A stretch of DNA of 6,181 nucleotides, from contig RFVZ01000155.1 in NCBI GenBank assembly GCA_009922405.1, forward strand, positions 1 through 6,181. The letters are read 5' to 3'. Origin of the DNA: Betaproteobacteria bacterium. GTDB lineage: Bacteria; Pseudomonadota; Gammaproteobacteria; Burkholderiales; Burkholderiaceae_E. Both the position numbers and the translations under genes were made by a program. Under the pieces are notes generated by a model. The model saw only the letters and a program-made list of their open reading frames with translations. It was not told where the DNA came from and made no database searches. Below, piece after piece: positions 1 to 4,727 of this stretch (position 1 is the stretch's first letter; every line of letters begins with the position of its first letter).

Positions 1-200
1 GACCAGGTCGGGAATGCCTTCTGAGCAGCCGCAACGGCAAGCTCAACATGCTCGGGCCCACCCTCGCCGATGCGGCCCAATAGTCCTTGATCGATGGGAC
101 TAAAAAGTTCGAAACTGAGCTCCGAGTCGATTCGCGCGCCATCGATGTAATGATCAGGTGAGACGACAATGTCTTCGACCCGAAGTGCCTCGAGGCGCAT
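1..200 (-). CDS. Aldehyde dehydrogenase family protein, N-terminal part (runs off the window)
   Basis: Reading leftwards from ATG at 200-198, the frame stays open to the window edge (66 complete codons). The product begins MRLEALRVEDIVVS and continues with HYIDGARIDSE, then FSPIDQGLLGRIGEGG, then VELAVAAAQKAFPTW. This is the usual start of NAD(P)-dependent aldehyde dehydrogenases: an 'h-I-dG' strand, a 'NP-x-x-G-x-x-h-G' strand and the 'AV-x-A-A-x-x-A-F-x-x-W' helix. The catalytic Cys/Glu region lies outside the window, so the substrate cannot be read. The start lies one base after the TGA of the upstream Bug gene (TGA-T-ATG), which implies co-transcription and probably translational coupling; no strong ribosome-binding site is visible. 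By context it probably oxidises a semialdehyde from aromatic or carboxylic acid breakdown. That role is inference; the family assignment is firm. Confidence 0.85.
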   Translation of the reverse strand, partial: MRLEALRVEDIVVSPDHYIDGARIDSELSFELFSPIDQGLLGRIGEGGPEHVELAVAAAQKAFPTW

Positions 201-201
201 A

Positions 202-1182
202 TCAAGACTCGGCCGTAAAGCCAATCGTCTTGATCAGCGGCGCCCAGCGATCGCTGTCTTTCTTCAGCAGCGCGGCGAGTTCAGCCGGTGTCGACGGACT
301 GGCCTCAAGCCCCATCTGACCGAGCGCCTCAATTAAATCCGGCGAACCCAGCGCGTTGCGGATCGCCTGAGCCGTCCGATTGAGGACTTCCGCAGGCACT
401 TTAGCGGGCATATAGAAACCAAACCACTCATCGAACACGATGTCCTTGTAACCCTGTTCAGCAAAGGTCGGCACCGTCGGAGCGAACTTGTTTCGCGCTG
501 CGCCCGAGGTCGCGATCAGCCTGATCTTGCCCCCTGGTAGATGCTGTAAAAATTCCCCAACCGGCCCGGATACGGCGGCAATTTGACCCCCCAATAAATC
601 AGCAATCGCGAGTTGCGTCCCCCGATAAGGCACATGCTTCAGATCGACCCCAGCGAATCGACCAAAGATCTCAGCAACAAAATGCGGCACGGACCCAGCC
701 GCCGGGCTACCGAAATTTGCGTCCTTCGGGTTTGCTTTACACCAGGCAATAAAGTCGCTGAGCGACTTAACGCTGGCCGGAACCATCGGTCCGACCGCAA
801 AACCGAAGTCGAAGCGAACAGCTTGCGAGACCGGCTGAAAATCAGCAACCGGGTCATACGGGAGCTTCTTGTAGGTGTGCGGGTAAATTCCCAGCATCGA
901 CATCGGTGTGACGACCAAGGTCAACCCATCCGGTGCGGATGCTTTCAAGGCTGACAGCGCGATCTGCCCCCCGGCCCCAGTCCGATTTTCAACGACGAGC
1001 GACTTCGCGACGACGTCACGTAACTTGTCGGCCACACGGCGCGCGGTGACGTCGACCGTCCCACCCGGCGCAAAACCCGCAAAGATGCGAACGCTGTCGG
1101 GCAGCGCTTGCGCCTGTGAATGCGGATGGGTGATCGACAAACCAACCGCAACCGAAGACAAAACGAATTGACGGCGATCCAT
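202..1182 (-). CDS. Bug-family (TctC-like) tripartite tricarboxylate transporter substrate-binding protein
   Basis: A 326-residue protein of normal length for the Bug family of periplasmic receptors, which is greatly expanded in Burkholderiales and binds carboxylates or aromatic acids. Residues 1-26 form an export signal with a twin-arginine-like start (DRRQFVL) and a likely cut after QAQA; a Tat or Sec route is possible. Family hallmarks are FAPGGTVDVTAR (about 36-47), VENRTGAGGQIA (about 63-74), the 'P-h-G-x-x-PH' type segment AAGSVPHFVAE and the VPYRG motif near 187. ATG at 1182-1180 is chosen because GGGAG at 1195-1191 lies eight bases upstream and the signal peptide begins there. No TctA/TctB membrane partners are present, as is common for orphan Bug receptors. 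It leads an operon with the aldehyde dehydrogenase and is divergent from the LysR gene, which probably controls it. The ligand is unknown. Confidence 0.93.
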   Translation of the reverse strand: MDRRQFVLSSVAVGLSITHPHSQAQALPDSVRIFAGFAPGGTVDVTARRVADKLRDVVAKSLVVENRTGAGGQIALSALKASAPDGLTLVVTPMSMLGIYPHTYKKLPYDPVADFQPVSQAVRFDFGFAVGPMVPASVKSLSDFIAWCKANPKDANFGSPAAGSVPHFVAEIFGRFAGVDLKHVPYRGTQLAIADLLGGQIAAVSGPVGEFLQHLPGGKIRLIATSGAARNKFAPTVPTFAEQGYKDIVFDEWFGFYMPAKVPAEVLNRTAQAIRNALGSPDLIEALGQMGLEASPSTPAELAALLKKDSDRWAPLIKTIGFTAES

Positions 1183-1223
1183 GATGATGTCTCCCAGAAC
1201 TATTTAAATTTAACGTCGAGTAA

Positions 1224-1244
1224 GCGTTCTTAGGCTGAGAATGC
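1224..1244. promoter_or_regulatory. Candidate LysR-type regulator box between the divergent genes
   Basis: GCGTTCT at 1224-1230 and AGAATGC at 1238-1244 form a seven-base dyad with one mismatch around a seven-base centre. It contains T1228-N11-A1240, the T-N11-A core generally bound by LysR-type proteins. It lies about 50 bases upstream of the Bug start codon and about 80 upstream of the LysR start, between the two divergent genes. An A/T-rich palindrome TTAAATTTAA (1204-1213) next to it could hold the -10 region of the leftward promoter. The assignment rests on motif and position only. Confidence 0.35.
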
Positions 1245-1284
1245 TCGACACGGGTTGGCGAACACAACCAATGCTTTTTGGTCA

Positions 1285-1307
1285 ATTATCAATTCTTAAT
1301 TGATAAT
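1285..1307. promoter_or_regulatory. Perfect 10-base palindrome just before the LysR gene (candidate autoregulatory operator)
   Basis: ATTATCAATT (1285-1294) and AATTGATAAT (1298-1307) are exact reverse complements separated by CTT. The right arm contains GATAAT (1302-1307), a five-of-six match to a sigma-70 -10 box, with TTGGTC (1278-1283) 18 bases upstream as a weak -35. Transcription from it would begin close to the ATG at 1314, leaving almost no leader. A protein bound to the dyad would cover this promoter, the usual arrangement for negative autoregulation. The palindrome is directly visible; the promoter and binding roles are inferred. Confidence 0.5.
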
Positions 1308-1313
1308 AGGACT

Positions 1314-2249
1314 ATGCCACTGACCCGATTCACATTGCGCCAGATCGAAGCGTTTATCGCGGTTTATGAGGCACACAGCTTTACCCAAGCAGCGTTGCGC
1401 CTCGGACTAACGGCACAAGCAACCAGTCAACTGATCGCTGAACTGGAAGCCATCGTCGGTTTCAGGCTATTCGACCGAACGACACGCAAAGTTGCACTGT
1501 CGAGCGCAGGGCGAGATTTTTTGGGCTCGGCATCTACCTTGCTGCGCCATGTGCGCGCCGCGGATAGTGCGGCGGACGATGTGCGCAATCGCGCGACCGG
1601 GGTCGTCAGGGTTGGTGCGCCATTGGTGTTGGCGTCTTGCGTATTGCCATTGGCCATTCGCGAATACCAATTGCATAAGCCCAAAGTGGTTGTGCGGGTC
1701 CGTGATGTCCCGGTTGACCATCTCGTCAACCGCGTCTCCGATGGCGACGTCGATTTGGCAATTGGCCCTGATCGCCGCACGGATGATTCGGTCACCGCAA
1801 CACAACTCTTCGATAGTGCGTGGGTCCTTTGGTGCTCGCCCACCCACCCACTGGCAGCCCATCAGCGAGCGGTGCGTTGGGACGAAGTGGCCAAAGTAGC
1901 CATCGTCGCCGCAGGGCGTGATCATGAACATAACGTCGCCAAGATGCACGAGGATGTGCCCGCTGGCGTTCGGGTCACTCCGGTCGACGTGGTTGACAAC
2001 ATTTCTACTGCCATCGGGATCGCCGCTCAAGGCCTGGCGGTCACTTTGGCACCCGCCTACGTTGGGGTACTCGCCGAACCGTTTGGACTCATGATGAAGC
2101 GAGTAGTCGAACCCGAGTCGATTCGAAAAGTATGCCTCTATACCCCTGCCTCGAGAGCCCTGTCTCCGGGAGCCGCGGGTTTTGCGGAATTTCTGACGAC
2201 TTGGATCAGAGAGTGGTCCGCCTCAACGACCTCGATCCAACCCCCATAA
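1314..2249 (+). CDS. LysR-family transcriptional regulator
   Basis: A 311-residue protein of standard LysR length. Residues 5-63 carry the winged helix-turn-helix: TLRQIEAFIAVYEAHSFTQ, then AALRLGLTAQATSQLIAELE, then GFRLFDRTTRKVALSSAG, the classic 'LF-R-tt-r-v-LT-aG' ending. From about residue 90 follows the type-2 periplasmic-binding-like effector domain (GVVRVGAPLVLAS; later GDVDLAIGP and GLAVTLAPAYV). The ATG at 1314 is preferred over an in-frame TTG at 1278 because family homology starts at MPLTRFTLRQIEAF and the upstream residues would lie inside the palindrome. AGGA at 1308-1311 is unusually close to the ATG, so initiation may be weak or nearly leaderless. It is divergent from the Bug/aldehyde dehydrogenase operon, the usual arrangement for a regulator that answers to the transported or degraded compound. 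The inducer is not predictable. Confidence 0.95.
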   Translation: MPLTRFTLRQIEAFIAVYEAHSFTQAALRLGLTAQATSQLIAELEAIVGFRLFDRTTRKVALSSAGRDFLGSASTLLRHVRAADSAADDVRNRATGVVRVGAPLVLASCVLPLAIREYQLHKPKVVVRVRDVPVDHLVNRVSDGDVDLAIGPDRRTDDSVTATQLFDSAWVLWCSPTHPLAAHQRAVRWDEVAKVAIVAAGRDHEHNVAKMHEDVPAGVRVTPVDVVDNISTAIGIAAQGLAVTLAPAYVGVLAEPFGLMMKRVVEPESIRKVCLYTPASRALSPGAAGFAEFLTTWIREWSASTTSIQPP

Positions 2250-2269
2250 CGAGCGCGTCGAATCGCTCG
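2250..2269 (+). terminator. Hairpin directly after the LysR stop codon (weak terminator candidate)
   Basis: CGAGCG (2250-2255) and CGCTCG (2264-2269) make a six-base G+C-rich stem with an eight-base loop starting right after the TAA. No T-run follows, so if it ends transcription it is not a textbook intrinsic terminator. Confidence 0.2.
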
Positions 2270-2285
2270 CGCGGCGACTTCAAAT

Positions 2286-2356
2286 ATGCGTACGTTGGCC
2301 CGTGTTGCCAAGGCCATAAACCGAAGGTCGGTCGGAACGATGCATGCCCCTGCGGG
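2286..2356 (+). pseudogene. Relic of a SEC-C metal-binding tail (YecA/SecA-type C-terminus)
   Basis: On the plus strand 2318-2356 encodes KPKVGRNDACPCG, which matches the first half of the SEC-C motif (K-x-GRNDPCPCGSGKKYKKCC) found at the C-terminus of SecA, UPF0149/YecA and other proteins, where Cys and His/Cys residues bind zinc. The second half is missing: after CPCG the frame reads TWFLYLEPE and enters the 3' end of the adhesin-E gene on the other strand. In another frame just upstream, 2298-2318 reads ARVAKAI, reminiscent of the helix that precedes SEC-C in YecA-like proteins, so the fragment may also carry a frameshift. There is no start codon, no room for the rest of a protein (the LysR gene ends at 2249) and no complete domain, so this is best read as a gene fragment. 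A chance match cannot be excluded, but twelve or so consecutive motif-consistent residues make it unlikely. Confidence 0.45.
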
Positions 2357-2367
2357 ACATGGTTCCT

Positions 2368-2784
2368 TTACCTCGAGCCCGAAAATTCCTCACACACGAC
2401 TTTGCCCAGCAGGCTAGGCGCCGTGTTGGGAATCACCGCGATCCAGTCCGACGGCCGGGTAACTCGATCAAGTCGATGACCGCTGGCCATGGCATCCGAG
2501 TACAGCTCTTGTTGCACAACCCGAAATCGATTCGTGCTGCAGTCGTATTCGTAAAGACTGCGTTCGGAGCGGGCCCCCAGCACCGTCGGGCGGCTCCGAT
2601 CCTCGATGGTCCAAGCTCGCCAGAGGTTGGGAGTCTTTGTGAGCAAACCTACCGACTGGCGGATGTTGATCGGATCGTAGTAAAAGTTGGATTCGTACGT
2701 ACGACCGTACCAAACCCACTCTGACTCCGCGCAGGCTAGACCCGCCATCGAAAACAGGAGGGCCCCCAAGACCCTCCGACTCAT
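2368..2784 (-). CDS. Surface-adhesin E family secreted protein
   Basis: A 138-residue protein with a signal peptide at 1-19 (MSRRVLGALLFSMAGLACA, probable cleavage before ES). The lipobox-like GLAC lacks the usual Leu at -3, so a soluble periplasmic or surface protein is more likely than a lipoprotein. The mature part follows the adhesin-E domain pattern: an early 'W-V-Y-G-R' strand, FYYDPINIRQ (34-43), NLWRAWTIED (53-62), SLYEYDCSTNRFRV (76-89), then SDWIAVIPNT (112-121) and a late VVC. C82 and C131 probably form the family's single disulfide. Haemophilus protein E, the namesake, binds host matrix proteins, but most Burkholderiales members are uncharacterised and adhesion should not be assumed. 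ATG at 2784 is chosen because the signal peptide starts there; GGGAG lies only two bases upstream and the codon overlaps the stop of the preceding basic frame (ATGA). It converges on the LysR gene. Confidence 0.85.
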   Translation of the reverse strand: MSRRVLGALLFSMAGLACAESEWVWYGRTYESNFYYDPINIRQSVGLLTKTPNLWRAWTIEDRSRPTVLGARSERSLYEYDCSTNRFRVVQQELYSDAMASGHRLDRVTRPSDWIAVIPNTAPSLLGKVVCEEFSGSR

Positions 2785-3029
2785 TGCTCCCGACCGCTCT
2801 GAACGGGTTCTGCCGGCGCCTGCCTTGCTCGCAAACGTTGCCCGGTGGCTTGGGAGCACGCCGAGGGCTGGCTCGAGATATTTCGCCTACCCTGAGACTC
2901 GGCCTTGCTCGAAATACCCTCCGGACTTGCGGACGTCTCACCGAGCCTCCAAGCCTTAGCGGTGGTCTGAATAACTCTTCGGCGAATTGAATCGACGCTA
3001 CGTTTGGTTTTTTTCCTTTGCACACTCAT
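2781..3029 (-). CDS. Putative small basic protein overlapping the adhesin-E gene (uncertain)
   Basis: I do not recognise this 82-residue frame. It starts at ATG 3029-3027 with MSVQRKKTKRSVDSIRRRV and is rich in Arg, Lys, Ser and Gln throughout, with no membrane segment and one Cys (residue 58). The N-terminal third could form a basic amphipathic helix; the rest looks disordered. The argument for a real gene is its end: the TGA (2783-2781) overlaps the adhesin-E ATG in the ATGA arrangement typical of translational coupling, and the adhesin-E gene otherwise has a poorly spaced ribosome-binding site. Against it, the composition resembles what a G+C-rich antisense frame can give, the upstream GGA eight bases before the ATG is a weak ribosome-binding site, and an in-frame extension to 3134 exists. 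If unreal, this stretch is a long untranslated leader. Confidence 0.38.
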   Translation of the reverse strand: MSVQRKKTKRSVDSIRRRVIQTTAKAWRLGETSASPEGISSKAESQGRRNISSQPSACSQATGQRLRARQAPAEPVQSGREQ

Positions 3030-3048
3030 TTTCAATTTCCAAGTCAAG

Positions 3049-3083
3049 CACTGCGCCCCCAAGTCACCTAAGGGGCTGCAGTG
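3049..3083 (-). terminator. Strong bulged hairpin after the small heat-shock gene
   Basis: On the plus strand CACTGC-GCCCC (3049-3059) pairs with GGGGC-T-GCAGTG (3072-3083): an 11-pair stem with one bulged base and a 12-base loop. It begins about 14 bases past the heat-shock gene stop, where a transcript terminator is expected. No T-run follows on either strand, so it may act as an mRNA 3'-end stabiliser or a partial terminator between the heat-shock gene and the basic frame. Confidence 0.4.
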
Positions 3084-3096
3084 AGTCGGGGAAAGA

Positions 3097-3498
3097 TCAG
3101 GAAACTTGCAGTCGACGACCCTGGCGGGCCTCACGCTTGGGCAGCGTCAGCGTGAGAACACCGTTCTCGAAAGCCGCCCTCGCAGCGTCTTCCTGAACTG
3201 CCTGGGGCAATTCAAAACTCCGACCATACTGAGTCGAGTGCCGCTCGGTGCGAAGCGCGCGGTCACCCTCCTTAAGCTCCCGAGCAACCACCGCCTTGGC
3301 AGAAATTCGCACCTGATTCTCGTGGATATCGACCCGGATATCTTCCTTCTTCGCGCCCGGCAAATCGACCTGCACCTCGTAGCGTTCAGCACGCTCGATC
3401 ACATCGAGACGTGCACGGGTTTGTTCACTGGACTCAGGCGCTAGGGCATCGAGCATGCTGTCCAGCAGCGAAAACGGGCGAGTAACAACGACATTCAT
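3097..3498 (-). CDS. hsp20: Small heat-shock protein, Hsp20/alpha-crystallin family
   Basis: A 133-residue ATP-independent holdase that binds unfolding proteins in the cytoplasm and passes them to the DnaK/ClpB system. The alpha-crystallin domain spans about residues 32-125: RLDVIERAERYEVQVDLPG (beta strands 2-3), KKEDIRVDIHENQVRISAK, the RSFELPQAV strand (93-101), and the family signature AAFENGVLTLTLPK (108-121). The short C-terminal tail ends GRRLQVS, where L-x-V fits the I/V-x-I/V motif used in oligomer assembly. The N-terminal arm is short (about 30 residues) and the protein is slightly smaller than IbpA/B (about 140). ATG at 3498 is supported by GGAG seven bases upstream. A sigma-32 promoter stands about 65 bases upstream, so heat induction is expected. 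It is probably monocistronic. Confidence 0.95.
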   Translation of the reverse strand: MNVVVTRPFSLLDSMLDALAPESSEQTRARLDVIERAERYEVQVDLPGAKKEDIRVDIHENQVRISAKAVVARELKEGDRALRTERHSTQYGRSFELPQAVQEDAARAAFENGVLTLTLPKREARQGRRLQVS

Positions 3499-3563
3499 GG
3501 CAACACTCCAAATGTTTAGGTTGTTACGAGATCACTGCAAGCGCAGCGCCTCGGATGTCCCAA

Positions 3564-3591
3564 AAATGGTGTTGCTCAACTACCTTTCAAG
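3564..3591 (-). promoter_or_regulatory. Sigma-32 (heat-shock) promoter of the small heat-shock gene
   Basis: Read on the minus strand, CTTGAAA (3591-3585) is an exact match to the sigma-32 -35 element and is preceded by a C-run, also typical. After a 13-base spacer CACCATTT (3571-3564) matches the -10 consensus CCCCATnT with one change. Transcription should begin near 3557, giving a leader of roughly 60 bases. The ribosome-binding GGAG sits in the loop of a possible four-pair AACA/TGTT hairpin, too weak to claim an RNA thermometer. Confidence 0.75.
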
Positions 3592-3892
3592 GGGGGTAAA
3601 GAGAAAAAGTGTGAGGGGCGATTCGGTAAGCCATTTCGCGTCACTGCGACCCGCCCGAAAGCCGCTTGTGGTTCGGTCGCGCCTATCCTGAGTCCAACCT
3701 TGGGCCCCAATCACGCAGCATGAGTACGCAAGACTGTTTAGGTTCGTTCAAATCGAAAAAACGTCGCGCACCCACCAAATACGTAAAACGCAAGGAACCA
3801 CTACCTTGCGCTTTTCTAACGACCGCGCGCTCGACCAAAAGCTGCTCGCTGACAGTCGGGTGGGTTTCGCGAGCAAATGTGAAAAGTTGACC
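3592..3892. other. Gene-poor stretch between the heat-shock promoter and the toxin-antitoxin promoter
   Basis: I see no convincing gene here. A plus-strand frame starting at ATG 3720 (MSTQDCLGSFKSKKRRAPTK...) is basic, has no ribosome-binding site, runs straight through the hairpin at 3785-3815 and resembles nothing I know, so I do not call it. The only strong element is that hairpin. The segment from about 3597 to 3615 is purine-rich. Confidence 0.5.
3785..3815. terminator. Bidirectional intrinsic terminator
   Basis: CGCAAGG (3789-3795) and CCTTGCG (3804-3810) form a perfect seven-base stem with the eight-base loop AACCACTA. It is flanked by AAAA on the left and CTTTT on the right, so either strand gives a stem followed by a U-run (the minus strand directly, the plus strand after one C). 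No gene ends nearby on either strand: the heat-shock gene and the toxin-antitoxin operon both point away from it. It may insulate the two divergent units or end an unannotated short transcript. Confidence 0.6.
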
Positions 3893-3922
3893 TCGACGTC
3901 TATACGCCCAAAGCGTATAGTT
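3893..3922 (+). promoter_or_regulatory. Toxin-antitoxin promoter with palindromic operator
   Basis: CTATACGC (3900-3907) and GCGTATAG (3913-3920) are exact reverse complements around CCAAA. The right arm enters TATAGT (3917-3922), a five-of-six -10 box, with TCGACG (3893-3898) as an 18-base-spaced weak -35. The start point would fall at or very near the toxin ATG (3929). Type II antitoxins of the Xre class usually bind such a dyad and repress their own operon; this is inferred for this pair. Confidence 0.55.
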
Positions 3923-3928
3923 TGACCG

Positions 3929-4240
3929 ATGTTGACCGTCGTCGAAACTGAACTCTTTCAGAAGCTTTGGCCTGCATATTGGACAGAGGAGGAACGAGGC
4001 GAATTCGCATCGTTCCTGTCCGCAAATCCAACCGCTGGCGATGTCGTTCCTGAGTCCGGAGGAGTTCGAAAGATCCGCTGGAAGCGTCAAGGAACAGGCA
4101 AATCAGGTGGAGTCAGGGTTATCTATTTCACTCGTAATGAGGCAGAGGAACTGGTGCTTCTGACCTTGTATGCAAAGTCCAAGACCGACAATCTAAGTGG
4201 TGCCGTACTCAAGGAGATTCGCCGTGCCCTCGAACCATAA
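3929..4240 (+). CDS. RelE/HigB-2-like type II toxin (mRNA interferase)
   Basis: A 103-residue protein that fits the RelE/ParE superfamily branch containing Vibrio HigB-2, whose members cut mRNA at the ribosome. Diagnostic stretches are MLTVVETELFQKLW (1-14), NPTAGDVVPESGGVRKIRW (33-51), GKSGGVRVIYF (57-67) and LLTLYAKSK (78-86). The basic and aromatic residues R47, K48, R50, K58, R63, Y81 and K83 are the likely RNA-contacting or catalytic set by family comparison. The length is typical and I see no inactivating change. It precedes the antitoxin gene and overlaps it by 17 bases, as in higBA-type operons, where the toxin comes first. No ribosome-binding site precedes the ATG, and the predicted transcript is nearly leaderless, so translation is probably weaker than for the antitoxin. 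Confidence 0.92.
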   Translation: MLTVVETELFQKLWPAYWTEEERGEFASFLSANPTAGDVVPESGGVRKIRWKRQGTGKSGGVRVIYFTRNEAEELVLLTLYAKSKTDNLSGAVLKEIRRALEP

Positions 4241-4538
4241 GCCCTTGTCACCCAGAGAATTGGCCCAATTCGAGGCCAGCCGAGACCTAGGCGCCGAACT
4301 TCTCGAGTCCATCTTACAAATGAAGGCTGGTCAGGTGCGGGTAGCCTATAGTCCAGCCATCGAGGCACGCGAAAAGACCGGTTTGTCCCAAAGCCAGTTC
4401 GCCGCATTGCTCGGCGTTTCAGTACGGACGCTTCAAGGATGGGAGCAAGGGCGCAAACAGCCAAGCGGCGCAGCGCGCACCCTACTGACGATTGCTCGTA
4501 CCAACCCCAAAGCATTGCTGGCCGTCGCAGGCAAATAG
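4224..4538 (+). CDS. Xre-family (NadS/HigA-2-like) antitoxin
   Basis: A 104-residue partner of the toxin. I start it at GTG 4224 because AAGGAG (4211-4216) stands seven bases upstream, an ideal ribosome-binding site inside the toxin gene; an upstream GTG at 4197 would lack one. The N-terminal half (to about 45) is probably the flexible segment that wraps the toxin. Residues 51-78 form a helix-turn-helix, TGLSQSQFAALLGVSVRTLQ followed by GWEQGRKQPSG, the standard wording of this antitoxin class. The C-terminus AARTLLTIARTNPKALLAV is also characteristic. It should neutralise the toxin and repress the operon through the palindrome at 3900-3920. The strong ribosome-binding site compared with none for the toxin would favour antitoxin excess. 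The intact pair suggests a functional addictive module. Confidence 0.92.
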   Translation: MPSNHKPLSPRELAQFEASRDLGAELLESILQMKAGQVRVAYSPAIEAREKTGLSQSQFAALLGVSVRTLQGWEQGRKQPSGAARTLLTIARTNPKALLAVAGK

Positions 4539-4584
4539 AAAAGTCAGGCGGAGTCGGTGGGGGCATTGGCGGACAGGGCGGGCT

Positions 4585-4683
4585 TAAAACCATCATATAA
4601 AACAGATACTTAAGTTTTACCGCCGAGTCGTTCCCATCGTGTTTCCCATCGTTGAACGAACCCGCTTTCAACGGTTCCCATCG
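4585..4683. repeat. Cluster of short direct and inverted repeats
   Basis: TAAAAC occurs at 4585-4590 and 4598-4603 (13-base period) and inverted as GTTTTA at 4614-4619. TTCCCATCG then occurs three times, at 4631-4639, 4643-4651 and 4675-4683. Together they occupy about 100 non-coding bases between the antitoxin gene and the convergent orphan gene. The pattern could be arm sites of a recombinase attachment region, binding sites of a regulator, or erosion of a longer repeat. No recombinase gene lies in the window. Confidence 0.45.
4650..4673. terminator. Hairpin between convergent genes (terminator candidate)
   Basis: CGTTGAA (4650-4656) and TTCAACG (4667-4673) form a perfect seven-base stem with a ten-base loop, placed between the converging antitoxin and orphan genes. 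It lacks a good T-run on either side, and it lies between the second and third TTCCCATCG copies, so a recombination or binding role is equally possible. Confidence 0.3.
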
Positions 4684-4727
4684 GCCTTCAGGAGCGACCA
4701 TTTGGCGGTCACCCCCGACCCTATCCC

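Noticed and set aside
1467..2030. 187-codon minus-strand frame inside the LysR gene
   Set aside because: Shadow of an unambiguous LysR coding sequence.
2822..2911. Direct repeat GCCTTGCTCG at 2822-2831 and 2902-2911
   Set aside because: Only ten bases in G+C-rich sequence, 80 bases apart, with no further symmetry; consistent with chance.
3720..3890. Small basic plus-strand frame starting MSTQDCLG
   Set aside because: It has no ribosome-binding site or recognisable domain and reads through the terminator-like hairpin at 3785-3815.
3683..4090. Long minus-strand frame across the toxin gene (135 codons)
   Set aside because: It is the antisense shadow of the toxin gene and shows no domain pattern.
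4550..4583. G-quadruplex after the antitoxin gene
   Set aside because: The stretch is G-rich, but only three runs of three or more G occur within a suitable distance, so a stable quadruplex is not supported.
4123..4701. Long minus-strand frame over the antitoxin and repeat cluster (192 codons)
   Set aside because: Mostly antisense to the antitoxin, with low-complexity Pro-rich sequence from the G-rich stretch; no ribosome-binding site or homology recognised.
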